A DNA stretch of 64,000 bases from Winogradskyella sp. Its GTDB lineage: Bacteria > Bacteroidota > Bacteroidia > Flavobacteriales > Flavobacteriaceae. A model generated the notes under the pieces. The model was given only the letters and a program-made list of their open reading frames with translations, did not search any database and was not told where the DNA came from. Shown here one piece after another: positions 55,297 to 63,353 of the stretch. The stretch lies in NCBI GenBank assembly GCA_004211785.1, contig SHBX01000001.1, positions 1-64,000 of the forward strand. Direction: 5' to 3'. A program made the position numbers and the translations under genes. Within the stretch, counting starts at the first letter, position 1, and each line of letters opens with the position of its first letter.

Positions 55297-56289
55297 ATGA
55301 GTAAAGAAAAAGTACTAATAACTGGAGCTGCAGGTTTTTTAGGTTCACACCTTTGTGATAGATTCATTAACGAAGACTTTGAGGTAATCGGAATGGATAA
55401 TTTTATAACGGGTGACAAAAAAAACATATCACATTTAAGTAGTCACCCTAATTTTAGCTTCATAGAGCATGACGTTACAGAGTTTATTAAAATTGAAGGA
55501 GAATTAGATTACATACTGCATTTTGCCTCACCAGCAAGCCCTATTGACTACCTTAAAATCCCAATTCAAACATTAAAGGTTGGGTCTTTGGGCACGCATA
55601 ATTTATTAGGATTAGCAAAAGCCAAAAAAGCAAGAATACTTATTGCTTCTACCTCAGAGATATATGGCGATCCTTTAATACATCCGCAACCAGAATCATA
55701 TTTTGGAAATGTAAGTACCATTGGACCTAGAGGCGTATATGACGAAGCAAAACGTTTTCAAGAATCTATAACCATGGCATACCATAGGTTTCATGGATTA
55801 GAAGTAAGAATAGTAAGAATCTTTAATACATATGGTCCTAGAATGCGTTTAAATGACGGAAGAGTTATTCCTGCATTTATGGGGCAGGTTTTAAGAGGAG
55901 AAGACTTAACTGTTTTTGGAGACGGATCACAGACACGTTCATTCTGTTATGTAGATGATCAAGTTGAAGGCATATTCAGACTCCTATTTTCTGATTATTC
56001 TTATCCAGTTAATATTGGAAACCCTAATGAGACAACAATATTAGATTTTGCAAAAGAAATTATTAATCTTGGTAACTCTAAGCAAAAGATAATATACAAG
56101 CCGTTACCTCAAAACGATCCATTGCAAAGACAACCAGACATTACGTTAGCTAAAAAACTATTAGACTGGCAACCTAAAGTGTATCGTGAAGAGGGCATGA
56201 GAATTACTTTTGATTATTTTAAAAGCCTAAGTGAAGGTGAGCTATACAAAAAAGAGCACAAAGACTTTTCTACCTATAATAAACATTAA
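55297..56289 (+). CDS. uxs: UDP-glucuronate decarboxylase (UDP-xylose synthase)
   Basis: UXS converts UDP-glucuronate to UDP-xylose. The 330-residue SDR begins [19 protein letters not shown] and has [21 protein letters not shown] and [37 protein letters not shown] with the YDEAK active site, then the [10 protein letters not shown] segment. These residues are diagnostic of the UXS group. It follows ugd by two bases and precedes the WcaJ-like transferase by three bases. The product sugar may be xylose or a derivative in the final polymer. Confidence 0.93.
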   Translation: MSKEKVLITGAAGFLGSHLCDRFINEDFEVIGMDNFITGDKKNISHLSSHPNFSFIEHDVTEFIKIEGELDYILHFASPASPIDYLKIPIQTLKVGSLGTHNLLGLAKAKKARILIASTSEIYGDPLIHPQPESYFGNVSTIGPRGVYDEAKRFQESITMAYHRFHGLEVRIVRIFNTYGPRMRLNDGRVIPAFMGQVLRGEDLTVFGDGSQTRSFCYVDDQVEGIFRLLFSDYSYPVNIGNPNETTILDFAKEIINLGNSKQKIIYKPLPQNDPLQRQPDITLAKKLLDWQPKVYREEGMRITFDYFKSLSEGELYKKEHKDFSTYNKH

Positions 56290-56292
56290 AAT

Positions 56293-57702
56293 ATGAATTA
56301 TATCAGAGGAAGATATTCTTGGTTATTGAGACCAGCTCTTATTTTCTTTGATGTAGCTGTCATCGTTTATTTAGCGTCATACTTCATAGATTTTCAAACT
56401 TTTGGATTGCCATACTGGTCCATTGGCTTTTTGAAGAGTAAAGCCACCGTTTTTGTTATTTACTCTAGTATTTCATGGCTAATTTCTGCGTATTCAATAA
56501 GGTTTTATAATGTATATAGATATACTACGCCGTTAAATATTTTAGGATTTCTAATTAAGCAGTTTTTAATATTTTTTGTTATTGTATTTGCATTTATTGG
56601 CTTTTATAGAGGCATTGAGATTAACAAAATAACAATCTTTAAATATATAGTTACCAGCATTTCTGTTATTGGCTTCATTAAATTTTTAATGTTTTTTGTG
56701 CTTAAAAGATATAGACAATATCTTAACGGAAATCACAGACGTGTTTTAATAATAGGAAACACTGAAGGTGCTCAGGAATTAAAAACCTTTTTTACAGATA
56801 AAAAAGAGTATGGTTACAATTTGTTAGGTGTTTTCAGTGGTAATTTGTCTGAAGACATTAATGGCAATATAGAAGATGCTATAGCTTTTATATCTGACAA
56901 TGAGTCCATAGACGAAATATATTGCGCAATGGATGAGTTGTCCGAAAAAGAGATAAACACCTTTGTGAAATATGCAGAGCTCAATCAGTGTAATATTAAG
57001 TTCATTCCAAAAACCACAAACTTCTTTAACAAACGTTTAAAGACAGATTTTTATAATTACCTACCAGTATTGTCTATTCAGGAAGTAGCACTTAATAAAT
57101 CGTTTAATAGGGTTTTAAAGCGCGTTTTTGATGTTACTTTCTCTTTGTTTGTTATTGTTTTCATATTATCATGGCTGAGCATAATCCTATTTATTCTCAT
57201 TAAAATAGAATCAAGAGGCCCATTGTTTTACAAGCACAAACGTAATGGCATCAATTACAAAGAATTTAATTGCTATAAGTATAGATCATTACGTGTAAAT
57301 TCTAAAGAAGGCGAAGATTACGTAAAAGCTAAAGATAATAGGGTTACAAAAATCGGACGTTTTTTAAGAAAAACGAGCCTTGATGAGTTACCACAATTTA
57401 TCAATGTATTAAAAGGCGATATGTCTGTTGTGGGACCACGACCACATATGTTGTCGTATACGGATGCTTATTCCAAAAAAATAGACCCTTATAATTTTAT
57501 ATTTAGGCATAATGTAAAACCTGGGATAACAGGTTTGGCGCAAGTCAAAGGTTTTAGAGGCGAAATAAAGGCTGATGAAGATATTATTAACCGTGTTAAG
57601 TACGACATTTTTTATATAGAAAATTGGTCTATACTTTTAGATTTAGATATTATCGGAAGAACAATAATATCTGTAATTAAAGGCGATGAAAAAGCCTATT
57701 AA
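56293..57702 (+). CDS. WcaJ-type polyprenyl glycosylphosphotransferase (initiating transferase)
   Basis: The 469-residue protein has about four N-terminal membrane segments, a CoA-binding-like Rossmann domain (RVLIIGNTEGAQELKTFF, about 153-240), and the bacterial sugar transferase domain. The latter contains KRVFDVTFSLFVI, KYRSLRVN, LRKTSLDELPQFINVLKGDMSVVGPRPH and KPGITGLAQVKGFRG, with the DELPQ and GPRP motifs of the family. It moves a sugar-1-phosphate, commonly glucose or galactose, to undecaprenyl phosphate. It ends the locus and overlaps the convergent glycosyltransferase by four bases. Confidence 0.93.
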   Translation: MNYIRGRYSWLLRPALIFFDVAVIVYLASYFIDFQTFGLPYWSIGFLKSKATVFVIYSSISWLISAYSIRFYNVYRYTTPLNILGFLIKQFLIFFVIVFAFIGFYRGIEINKITIFKYIVTSISVIGFIKFLMFFVLKRYRQYLNGNHRRVLIIGNTEGAQELKTFFTDKKEYGYNLLGVFSGNLSEDINGNIEDAIAFISDNESIDEIYCAMDELSEKEINTFVKYAELNQCNIKFIPKTTNFFNKRLKTDFYNYLPVLSIQEVALNKSFNRVLKRVFDVTFSLFVIVFILSWLSIILFILIKIESRGPLFYKHKRNGINYKEFNCYKYRSLRVNSKEGEDYVKAKDNRVTKIGRFLRKTSLDELPQFINVLKGDMSVVGPRPHMLSYTDAYSKKIDPYNFIFRHNVKPGITGLAQVKGFRGEIKADEDIINRVKYDIFYIENWSILLDLDIIGRTIISVIKGDEKAY

Positions 57703-58850
57703 ATGAGAGAATTGAGTTCTTTTAATTGCTGAGAATACTCAAAATTTTTAATAGCTGTTTTTTGTATTTCTGTTTTTAGCTCTGAATTAAAATCAGAAGC
57801 ATTCAATTGAGAAATAGATTTGTTCAAAGCCTCATAATTTCCAGCTTCAGCAACCCAGCCTAGTTTATTATTTTCAACGATAGTTTCGCCTTCACCACCA
57901 CCAAAATAGATGATAGGTAAACCAAGTCTAGAATATTCAAAAATCTTTGACGGTACTGAGCCATAAATTCTATTTAGCAGCGGAATTATAGTCGCATCAT
58001 ATTTTAAAAGTTCTCGATGCAGTTCTTTTCTAGGGACACTTCCGTGAAAAGTAATTGGTAATTCAGGATTGTTATTTATAAAGTTTTTAACCTGAATTTC
58101 TTCAGCTCCAGAGCCATAAATATGCAATTCAATAGTAGTGTAATTTAAGTTCTTACATAGCTTTAAAACACCTTGAGCAACACCCAAAAGACCAGCATAA
58201 ACAATTTTTATTTTATTGCTTTTATTTAATGCTTTAGTTTCAATTTGTGGAGGTTCAAAATCAGGAAAATTTCTGTATAGTAATGTTTTAGTAGTTGGAA
58301 CAATAGTTTTTACATGCATTAAAATTTCTTCACTTTGTCCTAAAATCACATGCGCCTTTTTGTAATTAAAATGTTCAATTTTTTGAAGTATTTTGTAACC
58401 AAGATTATGTTTTATAACACCAAGTTCTATGCCTGCTTTTGGCCATAAATCACTAACATTTAGGAGGAGACTGTGCTTTTTTGAATTCAGAAAGAGTAAA
58501 GAGGAAAAAGCAACTAATAAAGGCGGAGAATTTACAATTACAGTTTTTGGAATTTTGTTCCAAAGCATAAACCAAAAGACACTAAAACTAAACGAAAGCA
58601 TTGAAAACAATCGAACAAACTTATTTTTTGAAATCGAAGGCGACACCCAAAGCCTATTAACCCTAATACCATCAATAGTCTCTTTAGCACTGTAATTGTC
58701 AAAAACTTTCCCAGTTGGATAATTTGGAAATGGACAAATAACACTAACCTTATGTGCTGCAGAAAGCCCTTTAGCTAATTGAAAAATACGATTAGAAGCC
58801 GCTCCCATTTCTGGCGGAAAATAATTAGATATGATTAAGACATCTTTCAT
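57699..58850 (-). CDS. GT4 glycosyltransferase (WbuB-like)
   Basis: The 383-residue product opens VLIISNYFPPEMGAASNRIFQLAKGLSAAHKVSVICPFPNYPTGKVF, similar to the other WbuB-type protein at 47720. KIKIVYAGLLGVAQGVLKLCKNL and SVPSKIFEYSRLGLPIIYFGGGEGE then form the donor-site half. It is on the opposite strand to the main locus and overlaps the CapK-like gene by four bases, so the two form an operon. Substrate unknown. Confidence 0.85.
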   Translation of the reverse strand: MKDVLIISNYFPPEMGAASNRIFQLAKGLSAAHKVSVICPFPNYPTGKVFDNYSAKETIDGIRVNRLWVSPSISKNKFVRLFSMLSFSFSVFWFMLWNKIPKTVIVNSPPLLVAFSSLLFLNSKKHSLLLNVSDLWPKAGIELGVIKHNLGYKILQKIEHFNYKKAHVILGQSEEILMHVKTIVPTTKTLLYRNFPDFEPPQIETKALNKSNKIKIVYAGLLGVAQGVLKLCKNLNYTTIELHIYGSGAEEIQVKNFINNNPELPITFHGSVPRKELHRELLKYDATIIPLLNRIYGSVPSKIFEYSRLGLPIIYFGGGEGETIVENNKLGWVAEAGNYEALNKSISQLNASDFNSELKTEIQKTAIKNFEYSQQLKELNSLI

Positions 58851-60163
58851 TGAGTAGAGACGTAAGAAGTAAATTGCTTTAGTTTTCCACTTTTAGAACG
58901 TTTTAGCTTTTCAAATTTCTCAAAAGTAATACTTATACCAGCTTCTAAATAAGTGACCATAGCTTTTGTTATGGTTTCTTTTTGGGGCTCTGTTAACCTT
59001 ATTTTAGAAACATAACTTATTTTAAAATGATTAAGTACTAATTGTTCAATAATAAACTCTTTTACATTACCATCTTCTTCAATGATGCTTTTTGTAATGT
59101 AGTAAAACGTAAGTCCAGCAGCTTTTTTTCCGCTTGGAAGTATCGCAATATCATTTGTGCGGCCAACTAACTTTTCTAAAATAGGTTTTCGTAAAGTACT
59201 TTGTCTAGATAATACACCAACATCTCCAATGTCATACCTAATAAAAGGAATTGCTTTGTTGTATAGCGATGTTATAACAACACGACCTTCAGTGCCGTTT
59301 GGTAAAGGTTTGTTTTCATTATCAAGAATTTCAACAAAAAGAGTTTCACTATTAACTTGCCATTCGCTACTAGGATTTTCAAAAGCTATTAAATCCAATT
59401 CTGAGGCGCCATATTCGTTTATAACAGGGATTCCAAATTGTTGTTCTAATAGTTCTCTGTCGTCTTCAAATAACATTTCTGAGGTTACGACACAGACGTT
59501 TAGAGTTGGACATATATCTTTTAGAACAACATTTTTTCGTTCTAAAAACTTAGCAAATTGTACAATTGGGCTTGTATAGCCATTGATATAATCAAAACGT
59601 GTTAATCTAAATTTTTCTAGTACGTTTTCAAAAGCGCTATCACTTAAATCAAAAACCGAAAACCGATATCTGTTTGCAAAAAAGTCCTTGATTCGCTCTT
59701 TGTAATATCCTTTTTTATCTAAAGGGATACCATAAAAACGAGCTTGTTTTGACGAATTAAAATCAATAGTATACCAAGAAAATCGATCCATTATTTGGGC
59801 CCAAGTCAGTGCATGACAAAACTTGTCTTTAGCAAAAATAAAAGGATCACCAGACGAACCAGAAGTCTTATTTACATAAACGTTTTTAGAGTTAAAACCG
59901 TTAGATAATAATTGACTCAGAGGCTGCTGCAAATCCTTTTTAGTCATTACCGGAATGTCTTCCCAATTGTTGAGGTCAATATCCTTTACCTTGGACTTAT
60001 AAAAAGCATTATGTGTTCTGTGGTATTGTAAAATGCTTTCTTTGCGTTGCGATACATAAGTTTCAAAATCTTTGTCACTTTTTCTCTGTATTTCTGATAA
60101 GAGTTGTTTGGCTTTGTTAATAGCAAAGCCTTTTACAATAAGAGAAAGGTCGAATATTCGCAA
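58847..60163 (-). CDS. CapK-like phenylacetate-CoA ligase family (adenylate-forming) protein
   Basis: The product has the ANL-superfamily nucleotide loop NKTSGSSGDPFIFAKD, the segment INEYGASELDLIAFE, and the hinge ITSLYNKAIPFIRYDIGDVGVLS, as in PaaK and CapK proteins, which occur in many polysaccharide loci. The frame is open back to a GTG at 60247 that touches the purD ATG, and the first 28 residues of that version do not look like the family. A TTG at 60163 gives 438 residues beginning RIFDLSLIVKGFAINKAKQLL and is my choice, but the start is uncertain. It is probably co-transcribed with the GT4 gene and may modify or activate a substituent of the glycan. Confidence 0.78.
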   Translation of the reverse strand: MRIFDLSLIVKGFAINKAKQLLSEIQRKSDKDFETYVSQRKESILQYHRTHNAFYKSKVKDIDLNNWEDIPVMTKKDLQQPLSQLLSNGFNSKNVYVNKTSGSSGDPFIFAKDKFCHALTWAQIMDRFSWYTIDFNSSKQARFYGIPLDKKGYYKERIKDFFANRYRFSVFDLSDSAFENVLEKFRLTRFDYINGYTSPIVQFAKFLERKNVVLKDICPTLNVCVVTSEMLFEDDRELLEQQFGIPVINEYGASELDLIAFENPSSEWQVNSETLFVEILDNENKPLPNGTEGRVVITSLYNKAIPFIRYDIGDVGVLSRQSTLRKPILEKLVGRTNDIAILPSGKKAAGLTFYYITKSIIEEDGNVKEFIIEQLVLNHFKISYVSKIRLTEPQKETITKAMVTYLEAGISITFEKFEKLKRSKSGKLKQFTSYVSTQ

Positions 60164-60220
60164 AAATTTTGAAGCAAAAAGGTTTATGTAAATTAATTGT
60201 TTTTTAAGCGTAAAAGCAAT

Positions 60221-60228
60221 TATTTTTG
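60221..60228 (+). promoter_or_regulatory. Candidate promoter of purD
   Basis: TATTTTTG matches TAnnTTTG, 19 bases before the ATG at 60248, with a TTG 21 bases upstream as a possible -33 element (60197-60199). This spacing is within the range known for Flavobacterium promoters. Confidence 0.5.
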
Positions 60229-60247
60229 CGCAAACAACACGCAACAC

Positions 60248-61519
60248 ATGAATATTTTAGTCCTTGGCTCAGGCGGAAGAGAACATACTTTTGCTTGGAA
60301 AATTTCTCAAAGCCCACTTTGTAAATCACTTTTTGTAGCGCCCGGCAACTCAGGAACTTCAAAAATAGCGACAAATTTGCCAATATCAGTAACTGATTTT
60401 CAAGCTATAAAAAGCGCAGTTATTGATAACGAAATAGAATTGGTAGTTGTTGGCCCAGAAGATCCTTTAGTACAAGGAATCCATGATTTTTTTCTTAATG
60501 ATGAAGCTTTAAAAGAGGTCAAAGTTATTGGTCCGCAAAAAGCGGCTGCTGAGTTGGAGGGCAGTAAAGAATTTGCAAAGCAGTTTATGGTGCGTCATAA
60601 TATACCAACTGCAGCTTATGAAAGTTTTACATCTTCAAATTTAGAAGAAGGCTACAGGTTTTTAGAAACTCTAAATGCTCCGTATGTTCTTAAAGCAGAT
60701 GGACTGGCTGCCGGGAAAGGTGTTTTAATTCTTGATAATTTAGATGAAGCTAAAGCTGAATTAAAAGAAATGCTTGTAGACTCAAAATTTGGAAACGCAA
60801 GTACAAAAGTGGTTATCGAAGAGTTTTTAGATGGGATAGAGCTTAGCTGTTTTGTGTTAACTGACGGGAAAAATTATAAAATTTTGCCAACAGCAAAAGA
60901 TTATAAACGCATTGGCGAAGGCGATACAGGATTAAACACTGGCGGAATGGGTGCAGTGTCTCCAGTGCCTTTTGCAACTAAGGCATTTTTAGACAAAATC
61001 GAAAACCAAGTTGTAAAACCAACGATTGACGGTTTACAAAAAGATAACTTACCTTATGTAGGTTTTGTATTTATTGGTCTTATTAAAGTTGGAGACGAGC
61101 CAAAAGTTATTGAATATAATGTACGAATGGGAGACCCAGAAACCGAGGTTGTTTTACCAAGATTAAAAACAGATGTGGTTGAAGTTTTTAAAGCTATAGG
61201 TAATGGAACATTATCTGAAATCAATCTAGAAATAGACCATCGTACAGCAACAACAATTATGTTGGTTTCTGGAGGTTATCCAGAAGCTTATGAAAAAGGA
61301 AAAGAAATAAAAGGATTAGAAACGATAGTAGATTCCATTCCTTTTCATGCAGGAGCACAGTTAAAAGGCAATAAAATTGTAACCTCTGGAGGTCGTGTTA
61401 TGGCTATTACGTCTTTTGGTAATAATTACGAAGAGGCCATAAAAAAATCTTATCAAACCATAGATAAACTAAGTTTTGATAAGATGAATTATAGAAAAGA
61501 TATTGGTTTTGACTTATAA
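60248..61519 (+). CDS. purD: Phosphoribosylamine-glycine ligase (GAR synthetase)
   Basis: PurD makes glycinamide ribonucleotide in purine synthesis. The 423-residue product begins MNILVLGSGGREHTFAWKI and has VVGPEDPLVQGI, the ATP-grasp segments VLKADGLAAGKGVLIL and RIGEGDTGLNTGGMGAVSPVPF, and the catalytic VIEYNVRMGDPETEVVLPRL. Length is standard. Start set at the ATG at 60248, where the family begins; the longer frame adds an unrelated leader. It overlaps the end of the DUF6341-like gene by six bases. No other pur gene is adjacent. Confidence 0.96.
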   Translation: MNILVLGSGGREHTFAWKISQSPLCKSLFVAPGNSGTSKIATNLPISVTDFQAIKSAVIDNEIELVVVGPEDPLVQGIHDFFLNDEALKEVKVIGPQKAAAELEGSKEFAKQFMVRHNIPTAAYESFTSSNLEEGYRFLETLNAPYVLKADGLAAGKGVLILDNLDEAKAELKEMLVDSKFGNASTKVVIEEFLDGIELSCFVLTDGKNYKILPTAKDYKRIGEGDTGLNTGGMGAVSPVPFATKAFLDKIENQVVKPTIDGLQKDNLPYVGFVFIGLIKVGDEPKVIEYNVRMGDPETEVVLPRLKTDVVEVFKAIGNGTLSEINLEIDHRTATTIMLVSGGYPEAYEKGKEIKGLETIVDSIPFHAGAQLKGNKIVTSGGRVMAITSFGNNYEEAIKKSYQTIDKLSFDKMNYRKDIGFDL

Positions 61520-61741
61520 ATAAGAATGAGCCGAAACGCTTTTATCTTCTTCGTTGTTATCGTTATATTTTTTTAGCTCTAGCATCCAATATATAAATGC
61601 AACAGAACCAATTGCCATAAAAACCCATGACATAATATTAGCGCTAAACCAGCTAGTTAGCTCTAATTCTCTAAGCGCATCAAATGGAGCAAAAAGTGTA
61701 TTTACAAATAAATCTTGTATTGCGTAAAAGAAATCCTTCAT
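61514..61741 (-). CDS. DUF6341-like small membrane protein
   Basis: The 75-residue product has an N-terminal amphipathic stretch (MKDFFYAIQDLFVNTLFAPFDALRELE), one membrane helix (about 38-56, WVFMAIGSVAFIYWMLEL) and a charged tail ending SAHSYL. From memory this is the pattern of the DUF6341 family in flavobacteria, usually near purD, upp and a DUF6427 protein, as here. Function is unknown. The ATG at 61739-61741 is preferred to an upstream TTG, which lies next to a TATTTTTG promoter element. Confidence 0.72.
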   Translation of the reverse strand: MKDFFYAIQDLFVNTLFAPFDALRELELTSWFSANIMSWVFMAIGSVAFIYWMLELKKYNDNNEEDKSVSAHSYL

Positions 61742-61762
61742 AACTTTAATAAATTTACAGGA

Positions 61763-61770
61763 CAAAAATA
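61763..61770 (-). promoter_or_regulatory. Candidate -7 promoter element of the DUF6341-like gene
   Basis: The - strand reads TATTTTTG, a match to TAnnTTTG, 21 bases ahead of the chosen ATG. It makes the upstream TTG start unlikely. Confidence 0.45.
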
Positions 61771-61782
61771 CAAAAAGAGTTA

Positions 61783-62700
61783 ATGATTACAAGCATTTTT
61801 AGTAAATCTAAGCCCATAAACTATTTAATAGTAATGCTTATACTGGTTATTGCATTTGTATTTCAGATTTTTTCTGAAGCAAATGAAGATAATTCCTCTA
61901 TAACTATAAGCTTTATAGCACTAAGTATTGGGTTGTTTTATGTATTCATTACAGATTTTGTCATCTCTAAAAATGACTTAACCAAAAGGCACAGCTATGG
62001 TATCATGGTACTTGGTTTGTCATTCGCTATTTTTCCTGAAGTATTTAGCAATGTTAATATTATGGTGGCTAATCTTTTGGTACTATTTGCTTTGAGACGC
62101 TTGTTTAGTTTGCACACAAAACGAGACTTAAAGAAAAAGTTTTTTGATGCTGTTTTTTGGATTGCATTATCTTCTTTGTTTTATACTTGGGCAATATTGT
62201 ATTTACTAGTTGTTTTTGTTGCGCTAGCTTATTTTTGGCAAAATGAAGGCAAGTATATTGCTGTGTCTTTACTTGGTGTAGTTTCAGTTTTTGTTTTGTT
62301 GGTGCTTTACAATATCATTTTTAAAGACCAATATATACTTGAGAGTAATTTTGATTTTAGCTCTAGTTTTGATTTTTCAAACTATAATAGTGCTGGGAAA
62401 ATTATAAGATTTACTGTAGTTATAACAATTTATATATGGAGTTTGGTGTTCTATTTTAAAAGTGCCTCAGAGAAGAACAAAAAATTAAAACCCATACACA
62501 CACTAGTTGTGTTATCTTCTTTTGTGGCTATAGTTATAGCCGTTTTAGCGCCATTGAAAACGGGTAATGAAGCAGTGTTTTTTATGCTTCCATTTTCTAT
62601 AATTGTTGCCAATTATATAGAAACAGCAGAAGAGCTTTGGTTTAAGGAAGTTTTTGTAGCACTACTAATTTTGGTGCCTGTACTAAATTTAGTGTTGTAA
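61783..62700 (+). CDS. DUF6427-like polytopic membrane protein
   Basis: The 305-residue protein has about eight to ten hydrophobic segments, beginning NYLIVMLILVIAFVFQIF and including VFWIALSSLFYTWAILYLLVVFVALAYFW. No charged catalytic site is visible. Its neighbours (DUF6341-like, purD, upp) match the context I recall for DUF6427 in flavobacteria. The gene ends by overlapping the convergent upp by 12 bases. A structural or transport role is possible, but nothing specific can be shown. Confidence 0.68.
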   Translation: MITSIFSKSKPINYLIVMLILVIAFVFQIFSEANEDNSSITISFIALSIGLFYVFITDFVISKNDLTKRHSYGIMVLGLSFAIFPEVFSNVNIMVANLLVLFALRRLFSLHTKRDLKKKFFDAVFWIALSSLFYTWAILYLLVVFVALAYFWQNEGKYIAVSLLGVVSVFVLLVLYNIIFKDQYILESNFDFSSSFDFSNYNSAGKIIRFTVVITIYIWSLVFYFKSASEKNKKLKPIHTLVVLSSFVAIVIAVLAPLKTGNEAVFFMLPFSIIVANYIETAEELWFKEVFVALLILVPVLNLVL

Positions 62701-63348
62701 TTTTTCTCCAAATGCTAAGTCGCCAGCATCGCCAAGCCCAGGAATTATGTAACCTTTTTCATTTAGCTCATCATCAATAGCTGCAATCCATAAGTGAGCG
62801 TTTGCATCAAAATTTTCAGAAACAAAATCAACACCTTTTTGAGCGCCAATAACACTGACTAGATGAATTTCTTTTGGTGTCCCAAATGGTTTTAAAGCTT
62901 CAAAAGTTGCAACCATAGATTGTCCTGTTGCTAACATAGGGTCAGCAAGAATCAACGTTTTATTTTCAAGATTAGGGCAAGCTAAATACTCAACGATGAT
63001 TTCAAAACTTTCAGGGTTGTCTTTATGATGTCTATAAGCCGAAATAAAAGCATTTTCAGCAGTATCAAAATAATTCAGTAAGCCATTATGGAATGGTACA
63101 CCAGCTCTTAAGATTGAACAAAGCACAATGTCTTTGTTGTGTAATTGCATTTGTAAACTGTCTAGAGGAGTTGTCACCTTTTTAGAGTTATATTCAAGAG
63201 ATTTACTCAATTCATAACCCAAAACTTCTCCAATACGCTCAATGTTTCGTCTAAAACGCATCCTATCTTTCTGAATAGTTTTGTCTCTAATTTCAGAGAT
63301 AAACGTATTCAAAATTGAAGGCATTTTAGAAAGATGGTGAATTTTCAT
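62689..63348 (-). CDS. upp: Uracil phosphoribosyltransferase
   Basis: Upp salvages uracil to UMP using PRPP. The 219-residue product has ILRAGVPFHNGLLNYFD, the PRPP loop TLILADPMLATGQSMVATFEAL and the uracil-binding C-terminus YIIPGLGDAGDLAFGE. All are standard for Upp. It is five bases downstream of the unknown gene on the same strand, so the two share a transcript. It ends convergent with the DUF6427-like gene. Confidence 0.95.
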   Translation of the reverse strand: MKIHHLSKMPSILNTFISEIRDKTIQKDRMRFRRNIERIGEVLGYELSKSLEYNSKKVTTPLDSLQMQLHNKDIVLCSILRAGVPFHNGLLNYFDTAENAFISAYRHHKDNPESFEIIVEYLACPNLENKTLILADPMLATGQSMVATFEALKPFGTPKEIHLVSVIGAQKGVDFVSENFDANAHLWIAAIDDELNEKGYIIPGLGDAGDLAFGEKLQH

Positions 63349-63353
63349 TGTTT

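Noticed and set aside
61742-61765. Upstream TTG start for the DUF6341-like protein
   Set aside because: It overlaps a promoter element and adds residues before the family-like start MKDFF.
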